The position numbers and the translations under genes are program-made. This document shows, one piece after another, positions 33,566 to 43,396 of a stretch of 64,000 nt of DNA. The notes below the pieces were generated by a model. The model was not told the DNA's origin, ran no database searches, and worked only from the letters and a program-made list of their open reading frames with translations. Each line of letters begins with the position of its first letter. Positions within the stretch are counted from its first letter, which is position 1. This stretch comes from Limonium bicolor (taxonomy: Eukaryota; Streptophyta; Magnoliopsida; Caryophyllales; Plumbaginaceae): the NCBI GenBank assembly GCA_023374045.1, contig CM041776.1:144711296-144775295 (forward strand), given 5' to 3'.

Positions 33566-33862
33566 GTTGCCTATCGTTTAGCTTTGCCACCGTCGTTGGC
33601 GAGTGTTCACAGTGTGTTTCATGTTTCCATGCTGAGGAAATATGTTCCGGACCCGTCGCATGTGATTAACTTCAGTCCTCTTCAATTGAGGGAGGACTTC
33701 ACGTTCGAGGAAGTTCCTTCGAGGATTTTAGCCCGGGATGTTCGCAAGCTCAGGAGTAAGACCATGCCCTTAGTGAAGGTGCAGTGGTCGGGTCAGTCGG
33801 AAGAAAGGCGACCTTGGAGGTCGAAAGCGAAGTGTTTCTAAGTTCCCCGCCCTTTTCGATCA
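33566..33862 (+). pseudogene. F2 integrase C-terminus and chromodomain
   Basis: Resumes exactly where the solo LTR broke the gene (VAYRLALPPSLASVHSVFHV) and runs through the chromodomain VRKLRSKTMPLVKVQWSGQS. A small deletion at about 33806 then shifts the frame. F1 preserves the correct end. Confidence 0.88.
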
Positions 33863-33911
33863 GTAGGTACGTTTTAATTTCGAGGACGAAATTCTTTTAA
33901 GGGGGAGGTGA

Positions 33912-36110
33912 TGTTATAACCCAAGGTTCGGTACGGAATTATTTTCATTTAGTTGTTAACCTAAGTGGAATTACTTATTCAGGACATGGAGGTCCTTCTG
34001 ATTAAAGGCGAGGACGAGGAGGTCTTTTGCCATTGGTTAATTAGGTAAGGATTAATTAAGTTAATAAATTCCTTTATTAACTTTCCTGATCACGTTGTGA
34101 ATCACGTTCTTTTCCCCACAATCAGAATCCCTATCTTACAGTTAGCGAGACGCTCTTCTCTCTCTCTCTTCTCTCTCAACGCCGCTTCCTTTCTCGATCA
34201 ATCAAGACTCCCTTGATTTTGCAGTCAAGATTCAACTGTGGATTGCTCCGCCATCGGAATTGCTGGTTTCTTCGAGGTAGGGTTGCCAGATTACTCTTTT
34301 CGTTGATTCTTCGGTTCTTGAGATCTCCTTATTCTGATTTCCTCGGCAATCTGATTATGGTTCAGCGTTGGTTCTTGTGCTCTATCAATTCTCTTCTGTT
34401 GTTGGTTTCATCTGCGAATCCGCTGTCTGATTCAGGTGAGGAATGTGAGTACGTTCTGCATTTCAGTTTCAGGGTTTAAGTTGCGTTTCTGATTTGGGGT
34501 TGTAATTGTGTTCTGATTCAGAGGTTTGGAACTGTTTCTTTTCGGTTTGTGTTGCCGGTCTGCGTTTGGATTTCTGCTGTGGGTTGAAATCTAGTGTTCA
34601 GATTGGAATGCCGTCTCTGTTAATTCGAGGTAGGTGGCTGATGGATTCGATTAGTGTGTTCAGCCTTGGGGAGTTTCTTTCCGGTTCTGAATTTTGATTG
34701 TGATTTGTCTTGGATTATGGTTGGGAACTGTCTGTTTAATGTCGTTTTAGCCTACAAACCCCCAAGGTTGTTTTCTCTACAACATATAATGTTTTGACAT
34801 TGTTTTGGTGCTTCAGTTCGTGTGAAAATCGCATCTGTTCATTGTGTTTTTGGCGCGTCCGAACTTCCGTCCGACCTTGGACGTTCGGACCTGCCCTGTT
34901 TCGCTTTGATTTTTCTGAAGTTTTATCATGTCCGAACTTCCATCTGAGCTTCGATGTTCGGACGGGTGCGAGGACGAGTCCGACTTACAAGTCTCGAATG
35001 GTGTCCGAACTTGTAAGTCCGGACAGATGTTCGGACACACCCATCTCCTTCTTCTGATTTTTCTTCGACTTCTGTCTGAACTTGACATTCGGACACATGT
35101 TCGGACATTAAGCGTATTTGGTTTCCGAAAACGTCCGGATATCCGTCCGAGCTTGGATGTTCGGACACCTCTGTCTCTGCCTCTGTTTTAAGGTTCGACC
35201 TGTGTTAGAGCTTCGTCGTTCGGACATGGTACTGTTTTGACCATAACTTACTCGTTCGAGCTCCGTTTTGACTTCCGTTTGCGGGGTTGGATTCCCCTTC
35301 TGATTTCCAAGCTATCTATGTACTTTCTTGTGCCTTTGGTGCACATATGCTTATCTGTATTTAAGCTTCTGTTTTGGGACCAAGTTATCTCTGTATCTGA
35401 ACCTTTGGATGACTGGTTTAGCTGTCTCGTAGCGCGCTATGTAGGATCCTTCTGTTCACGGGTGATGTTCCCCGTTCTGTTCACTGGTGTTCCACCTGTT
35501 CTGTTTACGAGTGAGGTTTCCTCGTTCTGTTCACGAGCTGGTTGCTCGTTCTGTCTGTATGCTGTGATCAACTAGTGTCCCGTTCTGTTTTCTGATTATG
35601 TCTGTCTCTGACTCTGTTTAGTCCTTTAATGAAGGGACTTTTGTTTCTGTTTTCTGACATGCTTATGGATTCCTTTCGACTCCTTCTGATTTGGATAATA
35701 TTCTTTAAATGTTTTAAGCATGCTGGTTGATGAAGTTAGTCATCTACTAGTCATAGTTGTTTGCTCATTCCCCTACTCTATCTAACATTGCAGATTGATC
35801 AGCGAGGGTCACTTTGCTCAGCTTCTAGAGTTTAGTTTGTTATGTTATTTTGATTCTTTTGAGGCATTTGTATTCGACTTTGAGCCTTTGGGCCTCTTCA
35901 GTTAGCTTCCGCTTTGTTATTCGTTTGGTAGGTTTTGTAATGACTTTTGGGATGTTTCAACATCACTTTGTTAATACTTTTATGCGAGGATTCGTTTTGG
36001 GCCTTGCTTGATTATTTGTTAACTTCGTTTATTAGAGCCTTGCGTTATTACGTAATAATACGTGGCGTGTAATACCCCTAACTCCTAGGCCAGTGTTTGG
36101 GGGTGTTACA
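33912..36110 (+). repeat. F2 3' LTR
   Basis: Third copy of the F LTR, about 2.20 kb, from TGTTATAACCC to GTGTTACA. It is preceded by the stem-loop at 33876-33893 and TTAAGGGGGAGG. It differs from 24906-27116 by small indels and substitutions. Sequence beyond 36110 is unrelated, marking the outer edge of the array. Confidence 0.93.
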
Positions 36111-36885
36111 CTTTTCCCAAGCGCTTCGCTCCTATGAGGCTCGAGCGAGAAATACAAGAGAGCTGTCAACGAGGAGAAGGCAAAGGCTTGAGAAATCCTT
36201 AAACGAGCGCAGGCTCAATTTGAGGACAAAAAGGTCGCCCTCCGGGAGGAACTCCAAGAAGCTGCGTCCATCGACCAAGAGGATGCTATTAAAAGGTTAT
36301 AGGCTGCTTTTGACGATCAGCAGCGGATATTAGAAGAGGAAGCTGAAGACGTTCGGAAGGTTGCTGAAGAGGTCCGGAAGACTACTGAGGATCTACGGTC
36401 TTCCTTTGAATCAGAGTTGGACAAATAGAACCAAATCTTGCAAGCAGCCGAGGCCAAACAGAATGACCTCAAATCCAGCCTTGAAACGGAGAGGGAAAAG
36501 CTTGCACATGCAACTTTTCGTATTAAAGAGCTTGAGGAAGAGTTGGAAGCACAGAAGAAAAAGGCTTCCGGTAATCTTCGTATCACCGAAAGCATCCATT
36601 TTTCCTTCTCTTTTACATTATTCTGTTAATCCTTTGTGATTCATGCAGAAAATCCAAGTCCCTCGTTGGAAACTGCCAGAAGTTCCGACTTTTGGCTTAA
36701 AAATGTGTCCGGTCTTAAAGCTTCATTGATCACTTCGGAGTCGGAGAGGGAACGATACCAGAGTCTTGCCTTATCCTACGAGAGCCAACTTGCAAAGCTA
36801 AAGGGGGCTCTCAAAGAGACGCAGTCGGAACTCCAAGCGAAGGACCGTACTGTTTCGGGTCTCAAAGAGACACTCTCTTCCAGTG
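36111..36885 (+). pseudogene. Coiled-coil gene remnant with intron
   Basis: Between the F2 edge and the element C LTR lies coding-like sequence rich in Glu, Lys, Arg and Ala. One frame reads ALREELQEAASIDQEDAIKR, then EEEAEDVRKVAEEVRK, then AAEAKQNDLKSSLETEREKL and FRIKELEEELEAQKKK. An intron of about 79 bp fits at 36572-36650 (donor CCG/GTAATC, acceptor ATGCAG), phase 1. It joins in frame to ENPSPSLETARSSDFWLKNV and a second helical segment ending at 36885. Two TAG codons (36300, 36427) sit where CAG would suit the repeat, and the 5' end is frameshifted. Such coiled coils occur in myosin-like host proteins and in the C-terminal part of plant 'putative transposase, gypsy type' ORFs; which applies is undecided. 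Confidence 0.6.
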
Positions 36886-37503
36886 TGAAATACCCCAAAC
36901 CTAGTTATGTTGTTTAAACACACTAAAATAAGGTGTGGTGAGACTAAAAAGAGTCTTAGAAACATTTGTAAACAATTTAAATCATAAAAAACACAAAATG
37001 TGCTTTAAGGTCAGTAAAGGCCAAATGTGCTCTAAGCTTTGGATAAGCTTGGTTAAGACCTAATGAACTTACCAAGACCTTATTATATACTAATGAACAT
37101 ATTAAACCAATTAGCAAAGAAAACCAAGCTTGAAAACAAGTTAAAACACAAAATGTGCTTTAAGGAGTCTTAAAGCACATTTTTGAAAAATTGTCTTGTA
37201 AATGATTTTTGAATGGCTAAATGTCCATCATTACTCTTTAATTAACATGTGTACTATATAGTATCACATTTGGAAGTCTATATCAATGGGAAATCAAAAA
37301 TTTCACATCTATGTGCCTTGTTTTTACGAATAGTAACTTTAATAAGCTAGTTTGTAACAAATGTTGTTATAAGTAATTAAATTGATAAACAAAGACTAAA
37401 ATACCCTTAGTAATAAGGGGGCCAGTTTTGTAGCAATGAGTCACCAAACATGTTAGTTAATTAAGTAACAAATGATGACTAATGGTTACTATTTGCTTTA
37501 AGG

Positions 37504-37511
37504 TATAAATA
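37504..37511 (+). promoter_or_regulatory. Candidate TATA box in C LTR
   Basis: TATAAATA followed about 25-30 bp later by the pyrimidine-rich ACTCTATTCTCTTCTTCC, a typical plant transcript start context. Confidence 0.6.
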
Positions 37512-39124
37512 TCTTCAAAAGCAAAACTCTATTCTCTTCTTCCTTCCTCATTTCACACGCCTCCAAGCTCTCTTCTACCTCTTCTTCATTCTCCATTTAC
37601 GGTTTGCAATAGTACACACCAAGACTCCATCTTTGACCACTTGTATTTCCTAGCTCACTTAACCAAATCAAAAACAAACACCAATTCTCTTCCTCTCATC
37701 AAGCTCTTCATTCCTATCTTTTCAAAACTTCAAGACCACCATTTTGGTGCCATGGATTTCCACCATTGAAGGAGCTTGAGCTTATATTTCTACATATTAT
37801 TGATCTCCCTTGCTTCTAGGTAAGGAATCTCAAAGAAAAATGATGTTTCTTCCATGTTTTTATCTTGACCGAGAATCACCATTAATGGTGCTCATTATAT
37901 TGCTTTGTTCTAGCTTCATTCCAACCTTTCAAGGACTAGGTGGAGTCCTCTCTTGATAGATATTCAAACTCTCTTCAAATACCAAGGTAAAACAACTATC
38001 TTAATGCTTTTGAAACAATGTGAAACTAGGGTTTACAATGAGATGAAGCTTAAAGCTTGTATACTCATTTCATTACTTGTACATTGTTTAGAAGTTGATG
38101 AACAACCAAACATCCTTACCGGTTTTATAAGGAAACAAGAAAGAAGTTGTGAGGAAAAGAGGTAAATATGCTAACCTAATGTGGTTTAAAGTCTTAGGAG
38201 AAATGAGCTTATGTTGCTTATTGAAATGATCTAAGGAGCCAATGGTGAATGACTTAGTAAAATGTTCTCAAGGGCTTAGTAAGAGGCATATGTATTGTTG
38301 AGTGTATTTGCAGATCAAAGGCAATATATTGTGGAAATTCAGTGTTTAAGATTATGCATCTTAAGGGCCTAAAAGCCATGTTATTTAAGGGCCTAAGTGC
38401 CATGCAATTTAAATTATGCACTATATTGTGATGTAGTGCTAAATGTGTGAAATTTGTGTATAAGAATGTGTTTGATGGATTTTAGTGTTCATGGTTTTTG
38501 ATGGTGAAAACAAGTGTCTTGGTTTAGTAATGTTCTAGGAGAGTTCATGTCAAAATTTAGGTAATAAACATGAAGTTCTAAGGGTTTTAAATGAGTTGGT
38601 AAGTTAGGAAAGGTTTAGAATGGTTAAGTGTTCAACTAGTGGGAGAAACATGCATTAAGGTGCTTAAAGATGTAAAAGGGCTTAGGCAATGTTCTAGAGG
38701 ATTTAGAATGCAAAAGAAGCTTTGGGACATTTCAAGATTCATGGTGAGAGTTTATTTAGGACTTGTGTATTTTTGGTGAAAAAGGGAAAGTGAATTGTTG
38801 CATGGGAATCTATAAACTTGTAAAGATGTTCAAGGAGTTGTTTAGGAATAAAAGATGCTTGGGGATGATGTTGTAGTGGTGAGAAAACATTTGGGAATAG
38901 TGGGAGTTATGGGTATGAAACACCACATAGAAACTTAGTGAAAAACATTATAAGTGTAAACCTTTTTATAAGAATTTGTGTAAATGCTTGAGGAGGATTT
39001 TAGTGAATGATTTGAGGAGTTTTAAGGAGGTCTTAAGGTGTTTTGAAGTGCCCAAATGAGGTTAGGATATACTAGGGTATATGAGGTGAAGTTTGGAGTT
39101 AAATGGGCAATGGAAAATAAGGGT

Positions 39125-39460
39125 CTGGGGCAGACCGATCTTGCGACCGACTTGCAAGGTCGGTCGAGCCCAGTTTACCCTGCGAGAATTGGTTTCTGGA
39201 ATGGACCGACCTTGGGGACCGGACTTGCAAGGTCGGTCGGGCATGGATTTTTAGTACGGATTGAGTCTCTGGAATAGACCGAACATGGGACCGGACTTAC
39301 AAGTTCGGCCGGGCCTGGATTTTCAAAGGAGAGAAACTCTCGGGAATGGACCGAACATGTGACCGAACTTACAAGGTCGGTCGGTAGAAAACTTTGACGG
39401 TAATATGTTCTGGAATGGACCGACCTTGTGTAAGGTCGGTCGGTAAGGTCGGTCGGACCA
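39125..39460. repeat. GACCGACC/GGTCGGTC palindromic array in C LTR
   Basis: Five units spaced about 68-73 bp (near 39131, 39204, 39277, 39349, 39417). Each holds GACCGA(A/C)C...TTG and, about 25-30 bp on, CAAGGTCGGTCGG or CAAGTTCGGCCGG. The arms are reverse complements, so each unit can form a stem-loop. Variants pair with each other in part: where the left arm is CCGGACTTAC the right arm is AAGTTCGG. Confidence 0.78.
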
Positions 39461-40830
39461 AAACTTGTAAAAAAAAACAAACAAGAATGGTTTAAGTAAT
39501 AAACCCTAGGGGGTGTAATGTGGGTAATCAAGTATAAGTTAAGACATTAAGACATGTCATATAAACATGTTAAACACTTAATAAATTTGAAGTTAAGTAA
39601 GTAATTAACCGACATTCTTAAACATGTATAGGAGTGACCTACGGTGGAAATCGATCAAAGCAAGGACCAAGGTATGGTTTTCTTGCAGTCTGTTGCCTAC
39701 CGGTTTACACCGGCTTGTGTGTTGTATGTTTTTCTGTGTGTTTATGACGTTATAAGACTTAAACATGTAATGAGTTTACAGTTGTTCATATTACTGCAAT
39801 GTTATGATGTAACTCATTTCCCTTGTGTGTGTCTAACATGACTTACCACTTGTTGTGAATTGTTTGTTAAGTTCCACTGTTGAACTTCTAACATGTGCTA
39901 ACTGGGAAGTGACGAATCCGGTTGTCCGGTCATGCATGTAAGTTAAGAGTAGATATCTGAATCAGATTCGACTCTTATGTTGTTAAGATTGTCCTCCTTA
40001 ATTTGGCGTTCGATCTCCCGCTAGCTTCCTCCAAAGCTTACCTATTCCGACTTATGATCGGTTTAGTGGGAACATGTGTTTGTGTGGTGTGTTCGGGTCA
40101 CTATATCCGAACCCTCTGTGACTTAAGTTACTCGTTCGAATAACAGAACGGTAATGAGTGTGTGTAACGAGCTTAACATGAGGGTGAACCATTCTCTAGG
40201 CTCTTATGTTATTTAACCTTCTTGGTTTGTTATTGTGGGAAGAGTATCCACTGTGTATGTGATGTTGTGCTACGCAATGATAATGCTATGCCACATGTTA
40301 TGTTATGTTATGTTATGTTGTGTTTAAAAATGAATGCCATGTTATCATGACAATTAGTTGCGCGTATCCCGGTAGCTGATGGGCTGCGCGTTAACCATAC
40401 CAGCCAAGGGTTGCTGACCCCCTCGGGGGCTCCATATTTTTACTGCAGGATGAGGATCGAAGAAGCAGAGTGGCTGTAGGTCCTAGGCTGCAGATGTACT
40501 TTTGGTTATTTTGGATGTTGAGCCCAGGATGCGCTTGTGCTCCCGTGGCATTATATTTTGATTCCGTTGAAACTACTGTGGCGGTATATTCGGAGTTTAC
40601 AGTGAAGGAATGTATTTAAATACTTGGTATTGTATATGATGTAATTATGGTTTTAGTTCTATGCTCGGGAGTCTGATCATCAGACCGGTACACTTGTATT
40701 TATTCTGCCTTGTTAACCACGTGGGTGGTTGACGGCGTTGTAGCACCGAAGCGTTTAGTTATTGTTTAGTTATTTGTTCCACTGCGATTTCAATTAGTTG
40801 TGAAGTAAGATGTAGGGGTGTTACAAAAAG

Positions 40831-40842
40831 TGGTATCAGAGC
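40831..40842 (+). other. Element C primer-binding site, tRNA-iMet
   Basis: TGGTATCAGAGC five bases after the LTR. TCAGAGCGA (40835-40843) pairs perfectly with TCGCTCTGA (40848-40856) across a four-base loop, placing most of the PBS in a nine-bp stem. Confidence 0.93.
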
Positions 40843-41043
40843 GAAGTATCGCTCTGATGACTAGAATACCGAGCTTAGGAAAATACCGAGTTAGGAAACC
40901 TAACTACAGTTACCTAAGTGAGCAGTTATGGAATGGTTAACCACTAACCAAGTGTGGAGATACCTTGTTGTCGGGAAAACGTTACAACTGTTGGAACCGA
41001 TAAGTGTGTAAGCATAATGCTAATAATGTTCGTGTGAATTCAG

Positions 41044-41718
41044 ATGTCAGGTAGACCGAGAGGTAGAGGCCGCGGAAGCGGTACTGGAGATACGGATGAC
41101 GAGGGCGAGAATACTACGGCTCAGGTTATGGCCGAAGCTGTAGCGGCCGTCGTAGCCCAAATGGTCCCACAACTTGTAGCTGCAATTCAGCAGGGGCAAT
41201 AGCCCGAAGTTCAACCACCACCGCCACCACCACAAGAGACCAACTGGGTCAAGGCATTGGCAGACTTGAGACCCCCGTCATTTCATGGGGAGACCGACCC
41301 ACGTAAGCTGGAGGCGTACATCTCTGAGTTGGAGACCGCCTATGAGACCTTGGATGTGCCTGCTGGGGCCAAGGTCCGTCTTGGCGCTTACTACCTGAAG
41401 GGATCGACACAGAGTTGGTTGAAGCTTGTGAGAGAGGACCGGATGGCGGATCCTCAGTTTGGATGGAGGGAGTACACAGCTCTACTGCGAGCCAAGTATT
41501 ACCCTGTGCATGTTCAAGAGGCTAAGTGCCTGGAGCTGGATAGTCTGAGGCAGGGGGACAAGATGTCGGTTGATGAGTACTACACTGCATTCACCGGCCT
41601 TATCCACCTGTTACCGGACCTGGGATACTCGAACCGGGTGCTGGTAAACCGTTTCTACAACAGTCTCAGCCACCGTCTTCGCTATGGGATGGGGCCAGCT
41701 GAGTATACTACCTTGCAG
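41044..41718 (+). pseudogene. gag: Element C Gag exon 1
   Basis: ATG 41044, about 200 bp past the PBS, opens MSGRPRGRGRGSGTGDTDDE and a helical segment. TAG 41200 interrupts it at codon 53 where CAG (Gln) would fit; the frame then continues open. The retrotransposon gag domain follows: LADLRPPSFHGETDPRKLEA, SWLKLVREDRM, YTALLRAKYYPVHVQEAKCL and KMSVDEYYTAFTGLIHLLPD. It ends TTGCAG before a consensus donor GTAATT. It supplies the structural capsid. The single stop makes this copy defective unless read through. Confidence 0.83.
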
Positions 41719-41822
41719 GTAATTTGAATGAAGTGTGATGTGAATAAGGGTAATCCATAAGTGAATATTAATGTGAGTTTGTGAATATGTTTTGCGGGGC
41801 ATGACTCACATCCTAAATCCAG
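41719..41822 (+). other. Candidate gag intron 1 (104 bp)
   Basis: CAG/GTAATTTGA ... CTAAATCCAG/GAG. Removal joins the frames in phase 0, giving TTLQ then ECYHAAAKVEI with no stop. The segment is AT-rich and has stops in the gag frame, unlike its flanks. Confidence 0.72.
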
Positions 41823-42084
41823 GAGTGCTATCATGCCGCTGCTAAGGTCGAGATTACCGTCCGTCTGAGGGACGAGGAGAATGCGCACAAGCGCAAGGCC
41901 ACGAGCGAGGGCCAGAGTCCGCAGGGGTACGGGGGAGGAAAGAAGAAGAAGAAACCTTATCCCCAACCCCAGAAGAGTCAGCACCAGGGTGACAAGGGCC
42001 AAGCCCAGACCACCACAGCTGAGGAGCCATTGAAGCTCACATATGCTTATGCGGCGAAACCCCTACGCTTTTACCCACCAAAGG
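41823..42084 (+). CDS. gag: Element C Gag exon 2
   Basis: An open stretch of about 87 codons: ECYHAAAKVEITVRLRDEEN, a basic Lys-rich segment (GGGKKKKKPYPQPQKSQ) and KLTYAYAAKPLRFYPPK. Such basic linkers commonly precede the zinc knuckles of Gag. It ends in phase 1 at AAAG/GGTAATT. It is too short and too broken from its neighbours to be found without splicing. Confidence 0.7.
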
Positions 42085-42167
42085 GTAATTATTTAATCAT
42101 GTGTGACAAGTTGAAGTATATGTTGTTAAGTTATGAAGTAAGTATTGATTGTGTACTGTGATAGCAG
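42085..42167 (+). other. Candidate gag intron 2 (83 bp)
   Basis: Donor GTAATTATTT, acceptor GTGATAGCAG. Phase 1 on both sides, so the frame continues from PPK into ASTGSGPERHYYC. An acceptor three bases earlier (GATAG) would also keep frame. Confidence 0.7.
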
Positions 42168-42509
42168 CTAGCACGGGCTCTGGACCGGAGCGCCACTACT
42201 ACTGTAAGTGGTGTAACGGAGACCACCCCGGCAAGGACTGCAAGGGAAACGACGTGCAGTGTCGTTACTGCGAGAAATGGGGTCACCGTGACTACGAGTG
42301 TTACCGGAACCCCAACAGCAGAGTCAACAAGCCCAAGGGGCAGTGGAAGGGTAAGGCCACAGCGACTATTGATGGCCCGAAGACGGCTAACCAGCCACCC
42401 ACAGATCAGAGGGGCACTGATTCCCAGAAGGGGAAGGGGTCGGGACCTAGCAAGGCCACCCTGCACGTGGTGGACCGGTATGAGGCGCCAGGGCCCTCTT
42501 CTAGACCAG
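42168..42509 (+). CDS. gag: Element C Gag exon 3, double zinc knuckle (nucleocapsid)
   Basis: Two intact CCHC knuckles: CKWCNGDHPGKDC (CX2CX3HX4C) and CRYCEKWGHRDYEC (CX2CX4HX4C), followed by a Pro/Lys/Gly-rich tail. Knuckles bind element RNA during packaging. The exon ends at GACCAG/GTACC in phase 1. Reading on would stop 10 bases later (TAA 42518). The same donor is compatible in phase with two acceptors, one leading to the AlkB frame (42656) and one to protease (43628). Confidence 0.78.
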
Positions 42510-42656
42510 GTACCGCCTAAACTGTTGAATGAAATAAGTGATTGCATACCGTATTTCATGCATGTGTGTATTAGTGAGTCCAATTGTATTATTATGTGAG
42601 TAAAGAGTTAAAGTATAGTGTGAAAGTCACCTAATTAGGTAATTCTGAACTTAAAG
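42510..42656 (+). other. Candidate intron 3 (147 bp), Gag to AlkB
   Basis: Donor GTACCGCC, acceptor ACTTAAAG/GAACC. The phase-1 donor joins in frame to about 25 codons (TFNICYPIPPTPNPEETT...) that run without stop into the AlkB Met at 42734. The acceptor is non-optimal (AAAG rather than CAG). Confidence 0.55.
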
Positions 42657-43396
42657 GAACCTTCAATATATGTTATCCAATCCCACCCACACCAAACCCA
42701 GAAGAAACCACCATCAACATCACTGACTTTCCAATGGAGCAAAGTCAGGTTATCCAGCCAGGTATGATACTCTTAAATGGATACCTGACACTGGAAGCAC
42801 AAGTCCATATCATCAGACGATGCAATGAACTTGGAGCAACACCTGGAGGTTTCTACACACCTGAATACCCGAGCGGATCAAGAATGAAATTGAAGATGAT
42901 GTGCATGGGTAAGGACTGGAATCCTTACACCAAGACATATCAAGAAGTGCGAGCTGAAGACGGAGCAACTGTACCGATGATACCTGAGGAGTTCCTTGCG
43001 GTCGTTAACCATGCCGTGGGAATTGCTCAGCAAGTTGAAACAGATTCAATTCCAAGTGTTAAAGCAGATTTGTGTATTGTGAACTTCTACCAGAAAGGTG
43101 GACGATTAGGTTTACACCAAGATAAGGACGAGTCACCCGAGTCTCTAAGTAAGGGAGTACCCGTGGTGTCTTGGTCCATTGGTGATACCGCAGTGTTTAT
43201 ATATGGCGAGCAGAAGCGTGCTGACCTCGTAAGGAAGTTAGTGTTGAAATCAGGAGATGTACTAATCATGGGTGGGCAGTCAAGGATGCTATATCATGGC
43301 ATCAGGAAGATCAAACTGAATACCGCACCGTCGGCAGTGATCAATGCCACACACATGAAACCCGGACGTTTGAACTTGACCTTCAGACAGTTTTAA
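42657..43396 (+). CDS. AlkB-family Fe(II)/2-oxoglutarate dioxygenase inside element C
   Basis: The open frame from ATG 42734 gives 220 residues; if spliced to Gag it starts at 42657. It is a complete AlkB dioxygenase domain. Iron ligands H128 and D130 (GLHQDKDE) and H188 (MLYHGIR) are present. 2-oxoglutarate contacts N117 and Y119 (NFY), R212, N214 and R218 (GRLNLTFRQF) match the E. coli AlkB pattern N-x-Y ... RxNxxxR. The nucleotide-lid side includes GGFYTPEY and MKLKMMCMGK, and GDVLIMGGQSRMLYHG is near-canonical. AlkB enzymes oxidatively remove methyl groups from N1-methyladenine, N3-methylcytosine or N6-methyladenine in nucleic acid. The sequence looks like cellular plant ALKBH1-type proteins. 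It has no stop or frameshift, although Gag in the same copy has one. It sits between nucleocapsid and protease, on the element's strand, with no promoter of its own seen. Substrate is unknown. Confidence 0.88.

Larger units (their letters stand above)
36886..40825 (+). repeat. Element C 5' LTR, 3.94 kb
   Basis: Bounded by TGAAATACCCC and GGGGTGTTACA directly before the PBS. No second copy is in the window, so the left edge rests on similarity to the D LTR start (minus strand from 54205) and on the end of the coiled-coil coding sequence. Contents: TATA box 37504, pyrimidine-rich leader 37530-37720, about 1.2 kb of unique sequence, palindromic array 39125-39460, and a GC-rich tetraloop hairpin near 40418-40429. 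Confidence 0.82.

Noticed and set aside
40831..40856. tRNA gene at the PBS
   Set aside because: Only the 12-base tRNA 3' complement is present; no cloverleaf, A box or B box.
42657..43396. AlkB frame as an integrated plant RNA virus fragment
   Set aside because: No viral replicase, helicase or movement-protein sequence is nearby; the domain looks like cellular plant ALKBH proteins and is joined in phase to element gag.
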